Assembly: GCA_002197995.1 (NCBI GenBank)
Contig: NGZR01000003.1
Span: 6,572,001 to 6,636,000 of the forward strand
Source: Gaeumannomyces sp. JS-464
Taxonomy: Eukaryota; Ascomycota; Sordariomycetes; Magnaporthales; Magnaporthaceae
DNA length: 64,000 bases
Reading direction: 5' to 3'
The notes below the pieces were generated by a model, which ran no database searches, was not told where the DNA came from, and saw only the letters and a list, made by a program, of their open reading frames with translations. The first letter of the stretch is position 1. Each line of letters begins with the position of its first letter. The translations under genes were made by a program, and so were the position numbers. Shown piece after piece: positions 1 to 12,152 of this stretch.

Positions 1-201
1 CGACCAGAAAAAAAGGAGATGGCCACTCGTGCATGGATTCCCGCCTGTCCCGTCGAAACCGGCTTCCCCAGCTTTCAGCGACTTGACCCCTGAAGAGTCC
101 CAAGATAAAATTCTTTCGCAATCGACTTGCCCAAGGGTCGGTTAACCTTACGACCCATCGAGGGGCAGCAGACAAGCACAAACCTGCTCGGGGTGGGCTG
201 C

Positions 202-1956
202 ATGCTGGCGAGGGCGCTGCCTGTGCGCCGTCTTTCTGCGTCGCGCCAGATTTCAAGCTCCACGTTGGTGCGGCGGCGTTATAACTCCAGCATGGCGGCG
301 CAAAACACACCTCCCCCAGAGCCACTGATTGTGGTGCTAGGCACCACTGGGACGGGCAAATCTGATGTATGATCGCTGTCCTGTTCTGCTGTCCTGTTCT
401 GCTGTCCTCTTTATTCTGCTACTATTTGTTCTTCCTGGAAAAAGAAAAGGAATCGAGGGCGGGGCTGACGTAGAACCATTATCCGCCCTTTGTCGTGGTG
501 GCACTGTCCCGCCCATATTCATAGTTGGCCGTAGAGCTTGCCTGCCGTTTCAACGGCGAGGTCATCAACGCGGATGCCATGCAGATGTACAAGGGCCTGC
601 CCATCATCACCAACAAGATATCGGCCGAGGAGCAGCGCGGGGTCCCGCACCACCTCCTGGGCAACATCGGCCTGGATGAGCCCACATGGACCGTGCACGA
701 GTTCCGCCGCGAGGCCGGCAGGATCATCCGCGAGATCCGGAGCAGGGGCCGCCTGCCCATCGTCGTCGGCGGCACCCACTACTACGCTGACGGCCTGCTC
801 TTTGACCACCGCCTGGTCACCAGGGCCGACGAGGCGAACGCCGCCGGGGACCAGGAGCAGCAGCAGCAGGATGGCCCGCAGCTCAGCGACGGCGAGGATC
901 CGTCTCTACAGGACGCGCCGACCGAGACGCTGCTGGCGCGGCTGCGCGAGGTGGACCCGGCCATGGCCGAGCGCTGGCACCCCAACGACCGGCGCAAGAT
1001 CTGGCGCTCGCTGCAGATCTACCTCACCACGGGCCGGCGCGCGTCCGACATCTACGCCGAGCAGCAGCGGCGGCGCGACGAGGCCAAGCAGCAGCAGCAG
1101 CAGGCCGGCCACACCGCTGCTGCTACTGCTGCTCCCTGGGACACCCTTCTCTTCTGGGTCTACTCGAGGCGCGACGTGCTAAACGCCCGCCTGGACCGCC
1201 GCGTCGACGCGATGCTGGAGCGCGGCCTGGTCGACGAGACGCGCGAGCTGCACGACTACTACCTCGGGCGGGTTGCGGCGGCGCGGCGGCGGCGGGCACG
1301 TCGACCGCACGAGCGGCATCTGGCAGTCCATAGGCTTCGCGCAGATGGAGCCCTACCTGGACGCCTTGCGCCGGCAGCAGCATCAGCAAGGTGACAACGA
1401 CGGCGGCGCTACCGAGACCAGCCCCGCGCAGCTCGACGCGCTCAAGCGCTCGGGCGTCGAGGCCGTGAAGGGCGCGACGAGGCGGTACGCCAAGCACCAG
1501 AACCGGTGGATCACATACAAGACGCTCCCCCTGCTCCAGGAGGAGGGCGCGCTCGGACACCTGTTCCTGGTGGACAGCACCGCGGGGGCCGGCGCCTGGG
1601 CCGCCGACGTCGCGGACAAGGCGGCCGGCGTGGCGGCGAGGTACCTCGCGGGCGACGCGCTGCCCGCGCCCGAGGGCCTATCGGAGACGGCGGCCGAGGT
1701 GCTGCGCGCGAGCCTCGAAGCCGTCAACGGCCGCCGCGTGACGTGGAGCGCCAGGACCTGCGACGTGTGCAGGACCACCCTGGTCACCGAGGAGCTGTGG
1801 CAGACGCACATCAAGGGGAACCGCCACAAGCGGGCCGTCAAGGCCGCCCAGCGCCGGGCTCTTGCTGTTAGAGAGAATCGGACTACGGCATTGACGGTTG
1901 TGGAAGGAGATGTTCTACCAGATGCCATGCCATCGCCGAACAAGTCACAAACATAA
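202..1956 (+). CDS. MOD5: tRNA dimethylallyltransferase (Mod5/MiaA family)
   Basis: This enzyme adds an isopentenyl group to A37 of tRNAs that read UNN codons. Exon 1 is 202-366 and the intron is 367-524 (GTATGA...TAG). Joining exon 1 to position 525 restores the P-loop and the following GKSDLAVELA. Further family blocks are INADAMQMYKG, VVGGTHYYADG, IWRSLQIYLTTGR and GIWQSIGF. A C-terminal C2H2 finger (CDVC...H...H, about 1758-1835) is typical of eukaryotic Mod5. The first 30 residues are Arg/Ser-rich and resemble a mitochondrial presequence; a second ATG at 292 in better context would omit it. The frame moves by one at about 1272-1300 inside a CGG-rich run, so the last 230 codons are in another frame. 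It is tail to tail with LYS4, 134 bp away. Family assignment is very secure; whether the shift is real is not. Confidence 0.93.
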
Positions 1957-2090
1957 AATCAACAGCATAGAAATCAGATAAAAGCCAATCAACTTTTGTT
2001 GCTCTATGCAATGCAAAAGCCTGCTATATACCAGAAACCAGACCGACCAGATGACCACTTTCTATGCTCAGAACAGGAGACAACAGGATC

Positions 2091-4574
2091 TTAGGCCTTG
2101 ATCTGACTCTTGACCCACTTCTCAAGGCCGCCGCGGGCAATAATCTCCTGGACATTAGGCGGCAGCTCGCCGACCTTTTGGCTCCAGGTCTCGCCGCCGG
2201 GGCCCTCGGTGATGGTGGCCTTGCTCCGCCTGACGTCCCAGAGGAAGGTCCAGCCGGTGCGGCGGGTGAGCGCCTTGTCGGCGCCGCCAAACGTCTCGCG
2301 CAGCCTCTGGACGAGGCGCGGCACCTCGACGCCCATGAGGGCGTTGTTGATGCTGTTGCGGCTGAAGATGTTGCCGAAGCTGCCGGCCACGACGAGCGGG
2401 ATGCGGCGCGCCAGGATCGCCGTCGCCGCCTGCTCGCGGGAGCTGCCGCAGCCAAAGTTGAAGCCCGCCACCAGCACGTCGCCCTCGCGCGCGACCGAGC
2501 CGAAGGCCGGGTCGTAGTTCTCCATGCACACCTCGGCCATCTTCTCGGTCGACACGTTATCCTGGTACGTGTACTTGCCCGGGTAGATGCCGTCCGTGTT
2601 GATGTTGTCCGCGTCGCAGAACACAATCTCGCCCTCGACCTTCTCGGGGAAGCCGGGCAGGATCTCGGTCAGAGCGTCATCGTCCGCCGCCGGCGTCACC
2701 TCGCTGGCTTCAGCGCTACCGAGGGCGGACTCGGATGCCGAGATCAGACCCTCGGCGTCGGCGAGGAGCTTCTCCAGCGCATCCTCGATGCTCAGCGCCT
2801 TGTCTTGCACGAAGTCGCCATTGCCCTCGCCGATAATGACCTTCTCCACGCCCTCGGGCTTCTGGTACCAGCCGGGGCCGGCGATCTTGCCCTGCAGCGC
2901 GCTGGCGGCCACGACCTCGGGGCTCGCGAGGTAGGCCTTGGCGTCGGTCGAGCCCATTCGGCCCTTGAAGTTGCGGTTGCTGGCGCTGATGCCTACCTCG
3001 CCGGGCTCTAGGAGGCCCGTGCCGAGCCCGATGCACGGCCCGCAACCCGCCGGCAGCGGCTGGGCACCGGCCTCCAGCAGCACCTGCCAGTCGCCGGCCG
3101 CCTCGGCTGCCTCCTGCTCGACGGTTGACGCGGCGCCCATGTAGAAGTTCACGCCCGGGGCGACCTTGGCGGGGACGCCGTCCTTGGACGCCTCCCTGAA
3201 AACCCGAGCGGCGGCGGCGATGTCGGACGCGCGCGAGTTGGTGCACGAGACGAGATAAGCTTTGTTGAGCTTGATGTCCTGGGCCTCGAGGTCCTTCAGC
3301 GGCGTCGCCACTTTAACCGAGTTCGGACCCGAGACGAAGGGGGACAAGGTCGACAGGTTCAGGTACAGAGACTTGGCGTATGTGGCGCCAGGGTCGGCCG
3401 TGAGTTGGTTCCCGAGGAGCTGCTCGACCTTCTCATGGGTGAAGACGCCACGGTTACCCCCCTCCTTGCCAAGCATGGCCGACGTGGTCGCCTTGGCACG
3501 GAGCCATGACTGTAGGACCGAGTCGATGGGGAACAGGCCGCTCAGGGCGCCCCACTCGGTGGTCATGTTGGCGATGGCAAGGCGGTCGTCGACAGGGATG
3601 CTGCGCATGGTCTGTTCGGAGCCGGTGAACTCGATGGCGTGGTTCAGGACCTCGTCATTGTTGAACAGGCCGCAGAGCGCCACGATGACGTCCTTGCCGG
3701 TCACACCAGGCGGGAGGATGCCCGTCAGTGTGACTTTGGCGATAGGGGGTATTTCTGTGGGGTACTACGTCAGCCGGCTGGCTCCCACAAGACAACATGG
3801 CTCAGGGGCACAAAAGAAGGGCCTTAATTACGCCACCAAGTCTTTCCTGTTGCCCAAATAGAGGCCGCGTCGGTGCGTACCATGGGGGTGCCTACGATCA
3901 TCTGGGGTCAGCATGCTAGTTGCTACTCCTCCTTTTCTCGGCCGCCGGAATCCAGAGAAGCACTAACCAAGACAGCCCACGCCGCCATACATGTTGCTGT
4001 GGCTGTCAGACGCAACGGTCACAGTGCCGGGCCAGGCGTAGCCCTCCTCGACCATGATCTGGTGGCCGATGCCGCGGCCTGCGGGGTAAAAGTCGACGCC
4101 GTGCTTCTTGGCGAACTCCTCGATCTGCCTGTACTTCTTCAGATTCGACTCGCTCCTGTTCTGGACGTCGTGGTCGAGGGTCATGACGACCTGTCTGTTG
4201 TTGTGGATCTCGGAGGCGCCGATGGACATGAACTTGAGGGCGACGGGCCACGAGTTGTCGTGGGTCATGCAGTGGTGCGGCGAGAGCGTGACGTAGTCGC
4301 CCGACCTGACCTTCTTGCCGGGCGCGAGCCCGACAGAGTATCGCTGCACGATCTTCTCCGTCAAGGTCTGCGGGGTCTGTGGCGCGGACTGGGGGTCGAG
4401 ACGGCGGGCGATGCCGAGCTCTGGAGCTGAGAGTGGAAAGCATTTTGGCGGCGTCGCGGCGTTGCGCTCAGCGGGCGGGTCTGGACGAGGAAGGGTGTGG
4501 CGGGCTGGGGGAGCGCCAATTGGCGACAGCTCCTCGTCGCGACGAGGGCTAGAGTCCGTCTCTGGGCGTGCCAT
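2091..4574 (-). CDS. LYS4: Homoaconitase, mitochondrial (lysine biosynthesis)
   Basis: This enzyme converts homocitrate to homoisocitrate through homoaconitate in the alpha-aminoadipate lysine pathway of the mitochondrial matrix. I model three exons: 3968-4574, 3832-3891 and 2091-3754, with introns 3892-3967 and 3755-3831. The joins give [17 protein letters not shown] and [17 protein letters not shown]. The 4Fe-4S cysteines lie in VSCTNSR and GCGPCIGLG; the swivel domain has [19 protein letters not shown] and the substrate loop GCGSSREQA. The N-terminus is unclear. A presequence-like stretch matching the fungal family ([11 protein letters not shown], then AFHSQLQSS) lies one frame away from the catalytic frame. 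It would join through one missing base in the G run at 4391-4395, plus one extra base near 4564-4566. The catalytic frame is itself open from ATG 4574, and further up to ATG 4685, so the start is uncertain. Confidence 0.93.
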
Positions 4575-4691
4575 GGCGATGTCAGTTGTATTGTCGAGGG
4601 ATAAGTGGCGGACAACCAAGGGGAACAATTTTAGGGGCGAGGCCGAAGTCGGAGCGCACTGGAACACACATACTGCGGGCAACATGATCAA

Positions 4692-6379
4692 ACCGTTTGC
4701 TGTAGATTATGAGCGGCTATGGGTGTGCTGCAGGCCCAATTGGCACCACGATCGGACAGAAGAAAGTGCCAGCACCGCGAGCCCGAATCTCGTCGCGTCC
4801 AGCTCGTCGAGTTCAACCTAGGTCAGGGCACGAAAGGTGATTCGCCATGTTGAGGCTCATCGCGACGCAAGAAAAGTTCGGCAGGCAAAATTATTGTGGG
4901 GACGCAACCTTCAGCTCAAAGCGGAATTCCGCTTACTATGATTGGTCCGCCACAGCCCATGCCCACGGCTCTTGCACGGGGATCGCCACAGGTGAGGCAA
5001 AGAGGATAGTATGACATGCATACTGTAGGTGTGGAAGAGTGTGGGAGGGGCGAGGACGGTGCAAGCCGGAAAATATCTAAAAAAAAAATGAGCGAAGTCT
5101 GACGAAGACAAAGGGGGAGATACAACACTTTGCGTATGTCTGTGAATTGCCGTGCAGAGACGAGATTGAAGCGACATGGAACACTCGTCAGGGATCGCCC
5201 GTTGACTGCAGCACAGGCACATGCAAATCGGGCGGTGTTCCGCCGGCTTACGGTGGGCAGATTCTTAGCTCCTTTGGTGTCGCCGGCGGAAGGGAGGTGC
5301 TCATGCACTTTATTCGTGCTTCGTCGACCACCCCTTCTATCAAGCACAGAGTGGCTTATTCCCGAAATCTTGTGGCGATCAGGCCCTTTGCCATGCACCG
5401 CCTTCCCAGGTGCAGCCCTGTCCGCTGGAAGAGGTCGAGAAGAAGAGCAAACAAAATGCAGATCGGATCGTGTGGGGCAGTCGTGGTCAGGGCTTTCTTA
5501 GACTCCGCAAAGGCTGCACGGCTGGCATGGGTGGGCATGGATGGGCAATGCCGTCAGAGTCATCAGCCACCTGGACTCGCGGCCAAACTGTTCCGACGAT
5601 AACATTCCGAACTGGCCAGTTGTCCTCGGGGCATTGCCTGGCTACGCGCTGGGCTGGAGGCGCAGCCCAAATACTGCCTGGTAGTTGGCTAGTCTAGTTT
5701 GCCGCGGATGTGCGTGTTAGTCTACTCGCCGGCACAACCTCAAACTCTCTGTTTCGATAGCCTGCAGCGCGATTTGGCTGAGGGGTGTCCATGACGCGAT
5801 AAATCTGCCCCGCTAGGCCCAAGCTTGCGCTGCCGCCACTGACCACATGTCAGCAGGGCTCCAGGGCAGCCCACAATGGGACCGTCATAACAGTGGCGCC
5901 CGCCCTGCAGCTGGCCGGGGTTCCTGGCCCGCTTTTTACTTTGGAACCTGATGCCTAACGCTGCTCGGGTTGTCCCATTGCAGCGCACCCACTGCACCGC
6001 AGCTGCTCTCAGGGCCTTGGTCCAGCAGTTTGAATGATAATAGGGGCAGGACTTGCTGACAATTCCGCCCAGCCGTTTCCCGTTTTGCTGCCTTGTTTAT
6101 CCTCCATCTCTCCTCCCCTCAGCCTCTGTGACACCCTCCCTTCCGCCGCCAACTTAATTGCCCATCGCGTCCCCGACACACCGCCCCTGGCTGTCGATAC
6201 TTCTTCGGTCCAAGTGTTTCCACCACCTTCTACAGGCGCACGGCGGGGAAACCCCGTGCACTCTGCCTGCATCAGGGCAAGGTCGCCAATTTGCCTGGGC
6301 CATAACGGCCGTGCTGGTGCTCCCCTGGGTTGGCCACGTCCAGCAGAGGGGGCTCGACTTGCCGCCGACTGCTGCCACC
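4692..6379. other. Intergenic region, head-to-head promoters
   Basis: About 1.7 kb between the starts of LYS4 (-) and the Zn2Cys6 gene (+). I see no coding homology and no repeat. The part nearest the regulator (about 6060-6370) is rich in CCTCC/CTTCC pyrimidine runs, as in many fungal 5' leaders. It presumably holds both promoters. Confidence 0.5.
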
Positions 6380-9065
6380 ATGGCTTCTGCCGTTCAGACC
6401 GCATCGGCCGCCGCGAATAAAACGCCCCGCATTCTTGCCTGCGTCCTCTGCCAGGTGCGCATCTCTGCCCGCGCGCGTGGCCATTGCTAGGGCCGAGGTG
6501 GTTGAGTGACTGACTGACGCAATGCTCGACGCCATGACCAACAGCACCGCAAAATCAAATGCGATCGCTCGTTCCCCTGCGCAAACTGCCTAAAGGTAGG
6601 AGGGTGGACTCGCCTTTGCTTCTCCTTGTGCCCTCGATCACTGACGTGCGTTCCAACCCCAGGCCAACGTGCAATGTACACCCAGCACACCAGCGCCACC
6701 TCGCAAGAGGAGGCGCCCGAACCAGGACCTCCAGGAGAGGCTTGCGCGCTGCGAGGAGCTTCTTCGGAATACGCCTCGGAGGGCAAAAGCGAAGACAGCC
6801 CCTCGACGCCTAATCATTCTAGCACGAGCCCGCAGCACACCCCAAAGCCGAGCGAGGAGCCCATGCCAAACTGGCACAAGCATGGCAAGCTGATCAAACA
6901 AGAGGGCGGCAGCACCCGATTTGTCGACTCCTACGTCGTGTCCACCATCTACGACGAGCTCCGCGCCATGCGCACCATCATCGACGACGATGAACCCTCG
7001 CCCGAGGACGATACCTCGGACAGCCCGACTCCTGACACGAACGGTGCCGACTTGCTCATGGCCGGAGAGACTCCGCAAAGCCCTCCTCCACTGTTGACCT
7101 GCACCCTGACGCGGGTCAGATGTTCCGCCTCTGGCAGGTGTTCCTGGATCGCGTGAACCCCATATCCAAGATCATTCACGTCCCGACGGTGCAGCCCTAC
7201 CTGATCGATGCCACGAACCGCTCCACCGACCACCCGCTCCCAGAAATGTCGAGGCGCTGCTCTTCGCTATCTACAACCTGGGCGCTGTGGCGCTCTCGGA
7301 CGAGGAGTGCCAGACGCTGCTGGGCTGTAGCCGGGACACCGCCATACAGCGCTTCTCTAGCGGCGTTCGGATGAGTCTCAACCAAGCCAAGTTCCTCAAG
7401 AACCATGAATTTACTACGCTACAAGCTTTGGTGCTTTATCTGGTGAGTGCGAACAACCGCACATCGTGTTGCGCATTCCGACTCATGTTAACTCGACTGG
7501 ACATGACGCAAAAGGTTTCGATCCAAGGCAGGTACAACCAACATGCCACTTGGATTCTCAACGGAGTGGCGGTTCGGATCGCTCAGAAGATGGGCCTTCA
7601 TCGGGACGGCACATCGTTCGGCCTCAGTCCGTTTGACATTGAGATGAGACGCCGGCTGTGGTGCAGATCGTGGCGCTGGATGCCAGGTTTGCCTTCATGT
7701 CTGGGCTGGGGCACGCGCTGCTACGCGAGTGTGGGACACCAAAGAGCCCAGAAATCTCAACGACGCAGACCTATACGCCTCGGCCGCCGAGCTACCCCCT
7801 GACCGAGACAGTCCGACGGAGATGGTGTTCTGTCTGATTCAGAACAGGCTTACCCGCTTTCTCGTCGAGACCCCAGGGCTGGACCCGTCTTTTCTTTTCG
7901 ACGAAGACAGCGCCCGCAGTTCTCACGAGGCCCCTAGCAAGGAGAAGCTGGAAGAGTACCGCAGCATGCTCGCTGTGGCGGCGCGAGATATCGCTGAGAT
8001 GATGGAGAAACGCTGTGACCCTTCGGCAGGCCCGATTCACGAATTCACTCTTGAATTCGTCACCATCATCATGGGCAAAGTCCAGATGCTAGTTGCACCC
8101 GAGCACAAACCGGACCGGGGCAGCTCTCCAAGGACCACGTTTTCAGGCTCGCGGTAGAAGGACTAGAACATCATGTGCGTCATCATCGCACCGCTCTCAA
8201 AACGGGGTTTCTCTGGTACACGCGTCTCCAGCTCCACGAAGAGCTCTTCATCTTCCTCGCCGGCCAGCTATGCAATCGCCCTGAGGGTCCGCTGTCAGAC
8301 AAGGCGTGGGAGTTTTTGGAGGCCTTTGAACCCCTCCATCCCGAGCTCTTCAATCCTAGCTCTAGCAGGCCGCACATGGCGCTGGCAACGTACCTGGTCA
8401 AGGCATGGAACGCAAGAGAAGAGCACTTCATGCAGCAGGTTGGCCTGCCCCTCCCAACACCGGCGTTCATTGAGCGGCTGAGGGAGGCTGTGCCACAAAT
8501 CAAGGTGGAGAGCCCTTCCATCAACAACCGGGCAGACTTGGGAGGAAGCGTCAAGGTCAAACTCACCGAGGCCGATCCCATCTTTGACGATTTCATGGGA
8601 AACTATATCGAAGGGGGAGACTGGGATATTTTCTCCAACGTAACCCTCGGGCCAACAACGAACACCGGATTCGGGGCTCCCAACGGCAACCCGATAAGTG
8701 TGAATATACCCAACGGGCAGGGCACAAATCAAATGCCCCCAGGCTTAGTCGGACTCTTCGGGCTGGGCGCTGAATGGAAGGATGGCGGGGTGGTTATTGA
8801 AGGAGACGGTGGTTTTCTGGGAAGACCGTCCGCCTTTCCCTATTATGTCCAGGGGCTCGCTGCTGGAGGAAAGCCTTGCCCCATGGTTCTCATGATACCC
8901 ACCTCCCGCAAAGAAGACCAAAAAAAAAGAACGAAAGGAGAGAAGAAGATGAGGGCAGGCATTCTGGTCGCCCTCGATACGAAGCAGGTCGCAAACGTGG
9001 TGGTGATGGTTAATGTGAAGGATTGTCTAGCGAGGGCGCTGGCAATATTGTACTATCTTGGCTGA
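6380..9065 (+). CDS. Zn2Cys6 transcription factor, frame interrupted
   Basis: A nuclear binuclear zinc-cluster DNA-binding regulator. Two introns cut the finger: exon 1 is 6380-6454, exon 2 is 6545-6595, and exon 3 starts at 6663. The joined protein has C21-x2-C24-x6-C31-x5-C37-x2-C40-x6-C47, the classic spacing, followed by a basic linker (PPRKRRR) and a short coiled segment (LQERLARCEELL). The middle carries the fungal-specific TF domain: VEALLFAIYNLGAVALSDEE, QNRLTRFL, and a third intron at 7443-7514. The frame changes at about 6766, 7080, 7245, 7660, 7731 and 8118. Each is repaired by one added base, for example TGGTG back to TGGTGG (two Trp codons). Six same-direction changes could mean a decaying gene, but the same error type affects essential genes here. 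The C-terminal limit is uncertain and the target genes are unknown. Confidence 0.85.
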
Positions 9066-9920
9066 GTACCATCCGTGGCAGTCTTTTGTTTTGCTATTTT
9101 GTATCACTATAATCTCCCCCAGCAGATAGATGGCGTTGGCTTTTAGGCGCTCAGAACACCCCTCCTCAAGGCGACCAGGCACTTGCTCTGACAGTCCCCT
9201 CGACCTGGCAGTTGGATAGGCCAAATTGAGCTCTCGTTCTGATAAACAATGGGCGGATCTAGTTGAGCAGACAGACGAGTGGTCTAGGTGAGGAATAATT
9301 GGTGGTATTTCCCCTGTCGGAGCAGGTTCTAGAACCCGGCGGGGCGGGTCGGGGTTCGGAAGGGATAGGAACGACGGTGCGTAAGCACGGAGAGTCGGAT
9401 GCCCCAGACCCCGACCCGGCTACCCATGTAAACACAGGCTCCGTCTTACTCGGTACGTCCGTTAAACCCTATCCTGATCTCTTGACTCGACCTGGAAGAT
9501 ACAATGCATACATACTACCGGACAGACTAGTGCATTTTCGCCTTGGGCTCGCTGCTGTCTGACCCCGGTTAATATCCTGGGCCAAGCTTTCGGCCGAGCT
9601 CATGACGCAGCGCCCGGTTTAATCTGTCGTCCGATCTTTTTTTTTTTTTTCGTTCCTCGGGCTGATGAAGAGAGGAGATAAAAACGTCATCATTCTCACG
9701 AAGTGCAAATGACACGCTAGGTTTGAGTGTGAATTCATCACGCGGCAACCTTGAGTCGTTGTTGCGAACAAGCCACCCTGCCAGATATGGGCGGATGAGA
9801 CGGGACGTGGCCAGGTCGGAGGCCCAACGCCTCCTGGAAACGAGTTGAGGAGAGAGTGAGATATGGAAAGAACAACGTGGCCATTCTCTTCTTTCCATGA
9901 CATGCAATAAAACCCGATGC
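9066..9920. other. Intergenic region between convergent genes
   Basis: 3' flanks of the Zn2Cys6 gene and the MDR gene. A T homopolymer of about 14 lies near 9638. The short open frames are neither conserved-looking nor spliceable. I see no other feature. Confidence 0.4.
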
Positions 9921-11127
9921 TCAGGGACCTCCTACCCTGATGACGATCTTGCCCGCCGCGCGCGCTCTCGAGCTTGGCCAGCGCGGCGGGCACGTCCTCG
10001 AAAGCCCACTCCTCGCCGTCGACGACGGTGCGGATCTCTCCGTTCGCCGCCATGTCGGCGATGCGCTGCATGGTCTCGGTGCTCGCCTCCATCATCTTTG
10101 CGCAGCGCCAGGCGCGGCCGGTCCCGCCGAGCCACGGCGACCGCGGCCAGAGCGCGTTCAGCTGCATGGACAGGAGGCAGGGGATCATGTGCCGCAGCGT
10201 CCAGGCCTCGAGGACGAGGCCGACGGCGCTGTAGACCCCCTGCGGGGAGAGGAAGCCCGCGCTCGCGACGTACAGCTGCTGGATCCCGATGCAGTCGAGC
10301 GCGGCGTCGAAGGGGTCGGCGCCGTAGCGGCGCTTGAGCTCGGGGCCAGGGGGGTGTGCTGCTGGTAGTCGATGACCTGGGCGGGAGCGCGTGTTTAGGG
10401 ACATGCCAAGGTGATGTGCATGTGGACAAGTAGACCAGGGAGAATAAAAAGAACCAACCTCATCGGCTCCGATACTCCTGACGAGCTCAGCGTTCTTGCC
10501 CGAGCACACGCCGACGACAAACCCCCGGCCCGACCTGGTGCCGCGCCATCTGCAGAGCGAACGAGCCGATGCCGCCGCTGGCCGCGTTGACCAAGCACGC
10601 GCTGGCCGCCCAGCCGCGCCGCCTCGACGACCTGCAGCGCCGTGCACGCCGCCACCATCAGGCCGGCCGCCTCGCGCAGCCCTCCCCGGCTGGGAGCTTT
10701 GACGGCGAACCGGGCGGGGATCGTGACGTACCCCTGCAGGGCGCCGGTGCCCGTGGGCCAGGCGAAGGATACGGGGATGAAGCCGCAAACTGCGTCCCCC
10801 TTGGCAAAACGGGGCGGGTTGTTGTTATTGTGGGTTGGGTTCCCAGACGTCCTCGACGACGCCGGAAAAGTCCAGCTCGGGCACGACGGGGCGGGCTTGC
10901 GGGCCCAGGCGGGGAGGACGCGGAGGTAGAAGGACGTGCCCTGGTTCAGCGCCGCGTAGGCGACCCGGACGAGCACCCACTCCTCGGCCAGGAGGCGCTC
11001 AACGGCCTTGGGCACCGGCGGCTGCGGGGGAAGGCCTTCGGGTAGGCCGGGTCGAGGGTGAGCACCTTGGAGGGCTCGCCCGGCTTGGTGAAGGTCCATG
11101 CCTTTGTGGTGGTGGTGGGGCGGCCAT
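9921..11127 (-). CDS. MDR-family NAD(P)H oxidoreductase (quinone oxidoreductase-like)
   Basis: A medium-chain dehydrogenase/reductase resembling the quinone/enone reductase branch. Recognisable parts in order are the N-terminal GroES-like segment (KAWTFTKPGEPSKVLTLDPA, then RVAYAALNQG), the strand GDAVCGFIPVSFAWP, and the helix before the Rossmann fold (AAGLMVAACTALQVVEAA). After these come the nucleotide-binding region, GKNAELVRSIGADE, FDAALDCIG and a C-terminal AKLESAR...GKIVI. One intron (10377-10458, GTTGGT...CAG) joins GADE to VIDYQQHTP. The frame moves several times, including near the start (ATG 11127), around the Rossmann glycine loop and close to the stop (TGA 9921-9923). No catalytic zinc ligands are visible, which suggests the zinc-free branch, but with a scrambled frame this is not proven. 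The substrate is unknown. Confidence 0.8.
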
Positions 11128-12152
11128 GGGAGTTGAGAGTAGGGGATGGGGTTACGGAGACGGACACGCAGATACAGGAACTGGATACTGATCTCTGGAG
11201 TGAAGATCTGGCTTCGTCACAACACATGAGAGTCGTGTTGGCGGGCTGCGAACCAGACACATATATGCATTTCCAACATTCCACACCACGAGGGCGGTTA
11301 CGTGTGCAGCGATAGAGGTTGCTCAGCTGAAGCTCAACGAGCGGGCAATTGGCGCATCTGCCAAGCCGCTTGTACGTGGTCGGGGCGAGTTTGACACGTT
11401 TTATTTCCAAACCAAGACAAGGTCAGGCTGAAAGACAAGTAAGCGGAGTGAAGTTCGAAGAGGCCTGCTGGTGACGGGCAGCCATCACGACATGCCCTGC
11501 GTGACCTTGCATCGCCTTGCAGGGCCAAGCAGCGTTGGCGTTCTGGCTTCATTGGCGATGTCGACAAGCCACTGAGCCAGAACCCCTCACACGGCTTTCT
11601 CCGCTATAGGCAGGCGAGCGGGCGAGTGCAGCATCGTGGCCTCGGCTGGGTGAGTCAAGCCTTTCATTGTTGGTTGCGACAACCTCGGTTCGAGACCCAA
11701 TCCGATGGGGGAAACCAGACCCCGTGCAGCTTTCCCTTTTTGGAGGCTGGGGGGTTGGTGGAACCCGTCCCGTGCTTACTGCCCCACTGCGGCTGAATCG
11801 CAGCGGCCTTGGACCCTGCGGCGATCCGCGGTCGGAATTTGCAGCGACGTCACGGATCGAGTGCGTCAGACCCTAACCCTGACTGGATGCGAACGTCCTG
11901 ATCCAAGTGACTTGCCCCTGATCTGTACTCATTTTCACGCTTCATCACGCACCACTCGCGATGACCGAGCCATCCAGACGGCGTCACCGACAGTCCCACA
12001 TATAAAAGAGTTCTTCTCGCAATGCTTGCTATCTGCGCCTCGTCCCGACATGGTGCGGGAATATCACTCCCAAGTCGGCATCCCGTCGGCCATCTGAACA
12101 GACCGGAGAGTCCACCCCAACGAACAGAACCTACAGTGAAAGCAGGATACGC
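11128..12152. other. Intergenic region, divergent promoters
   Basis: About 1 kb between the starts of the MDR gene (-) and the membrane-protein gene (+). A TATA-like element near 12001 is the only site I can point to. A weak tRNA B-box-like sequence near 11685 was examined and rejected. Confidence 0.4.
12001..12008 (+). promoter_or_regulatory. TATA-like box upstream of membrane-protein gene
   Basis: TATAAAAG about 145 bp upstream of the ATG at 12153. Spacing and orientation suit a core promoter with a leader of about 100 nt. Called from sequence only. Confidence 0.45.

Noticed and set aside
2024..3011. Long open frames on + and on the other minus frames over LYS4
   Set aside because: They are shadows of the GC-rich homoaconitase frame; composition is Arg/Ala/Pro-rich with no domain.
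11640..11710. Possible tRNA near GGTTCGAGACCC
   Set aside because: A B-box-like motif is present, but I could not pair an acceptor stem, a D arm or a T stem.
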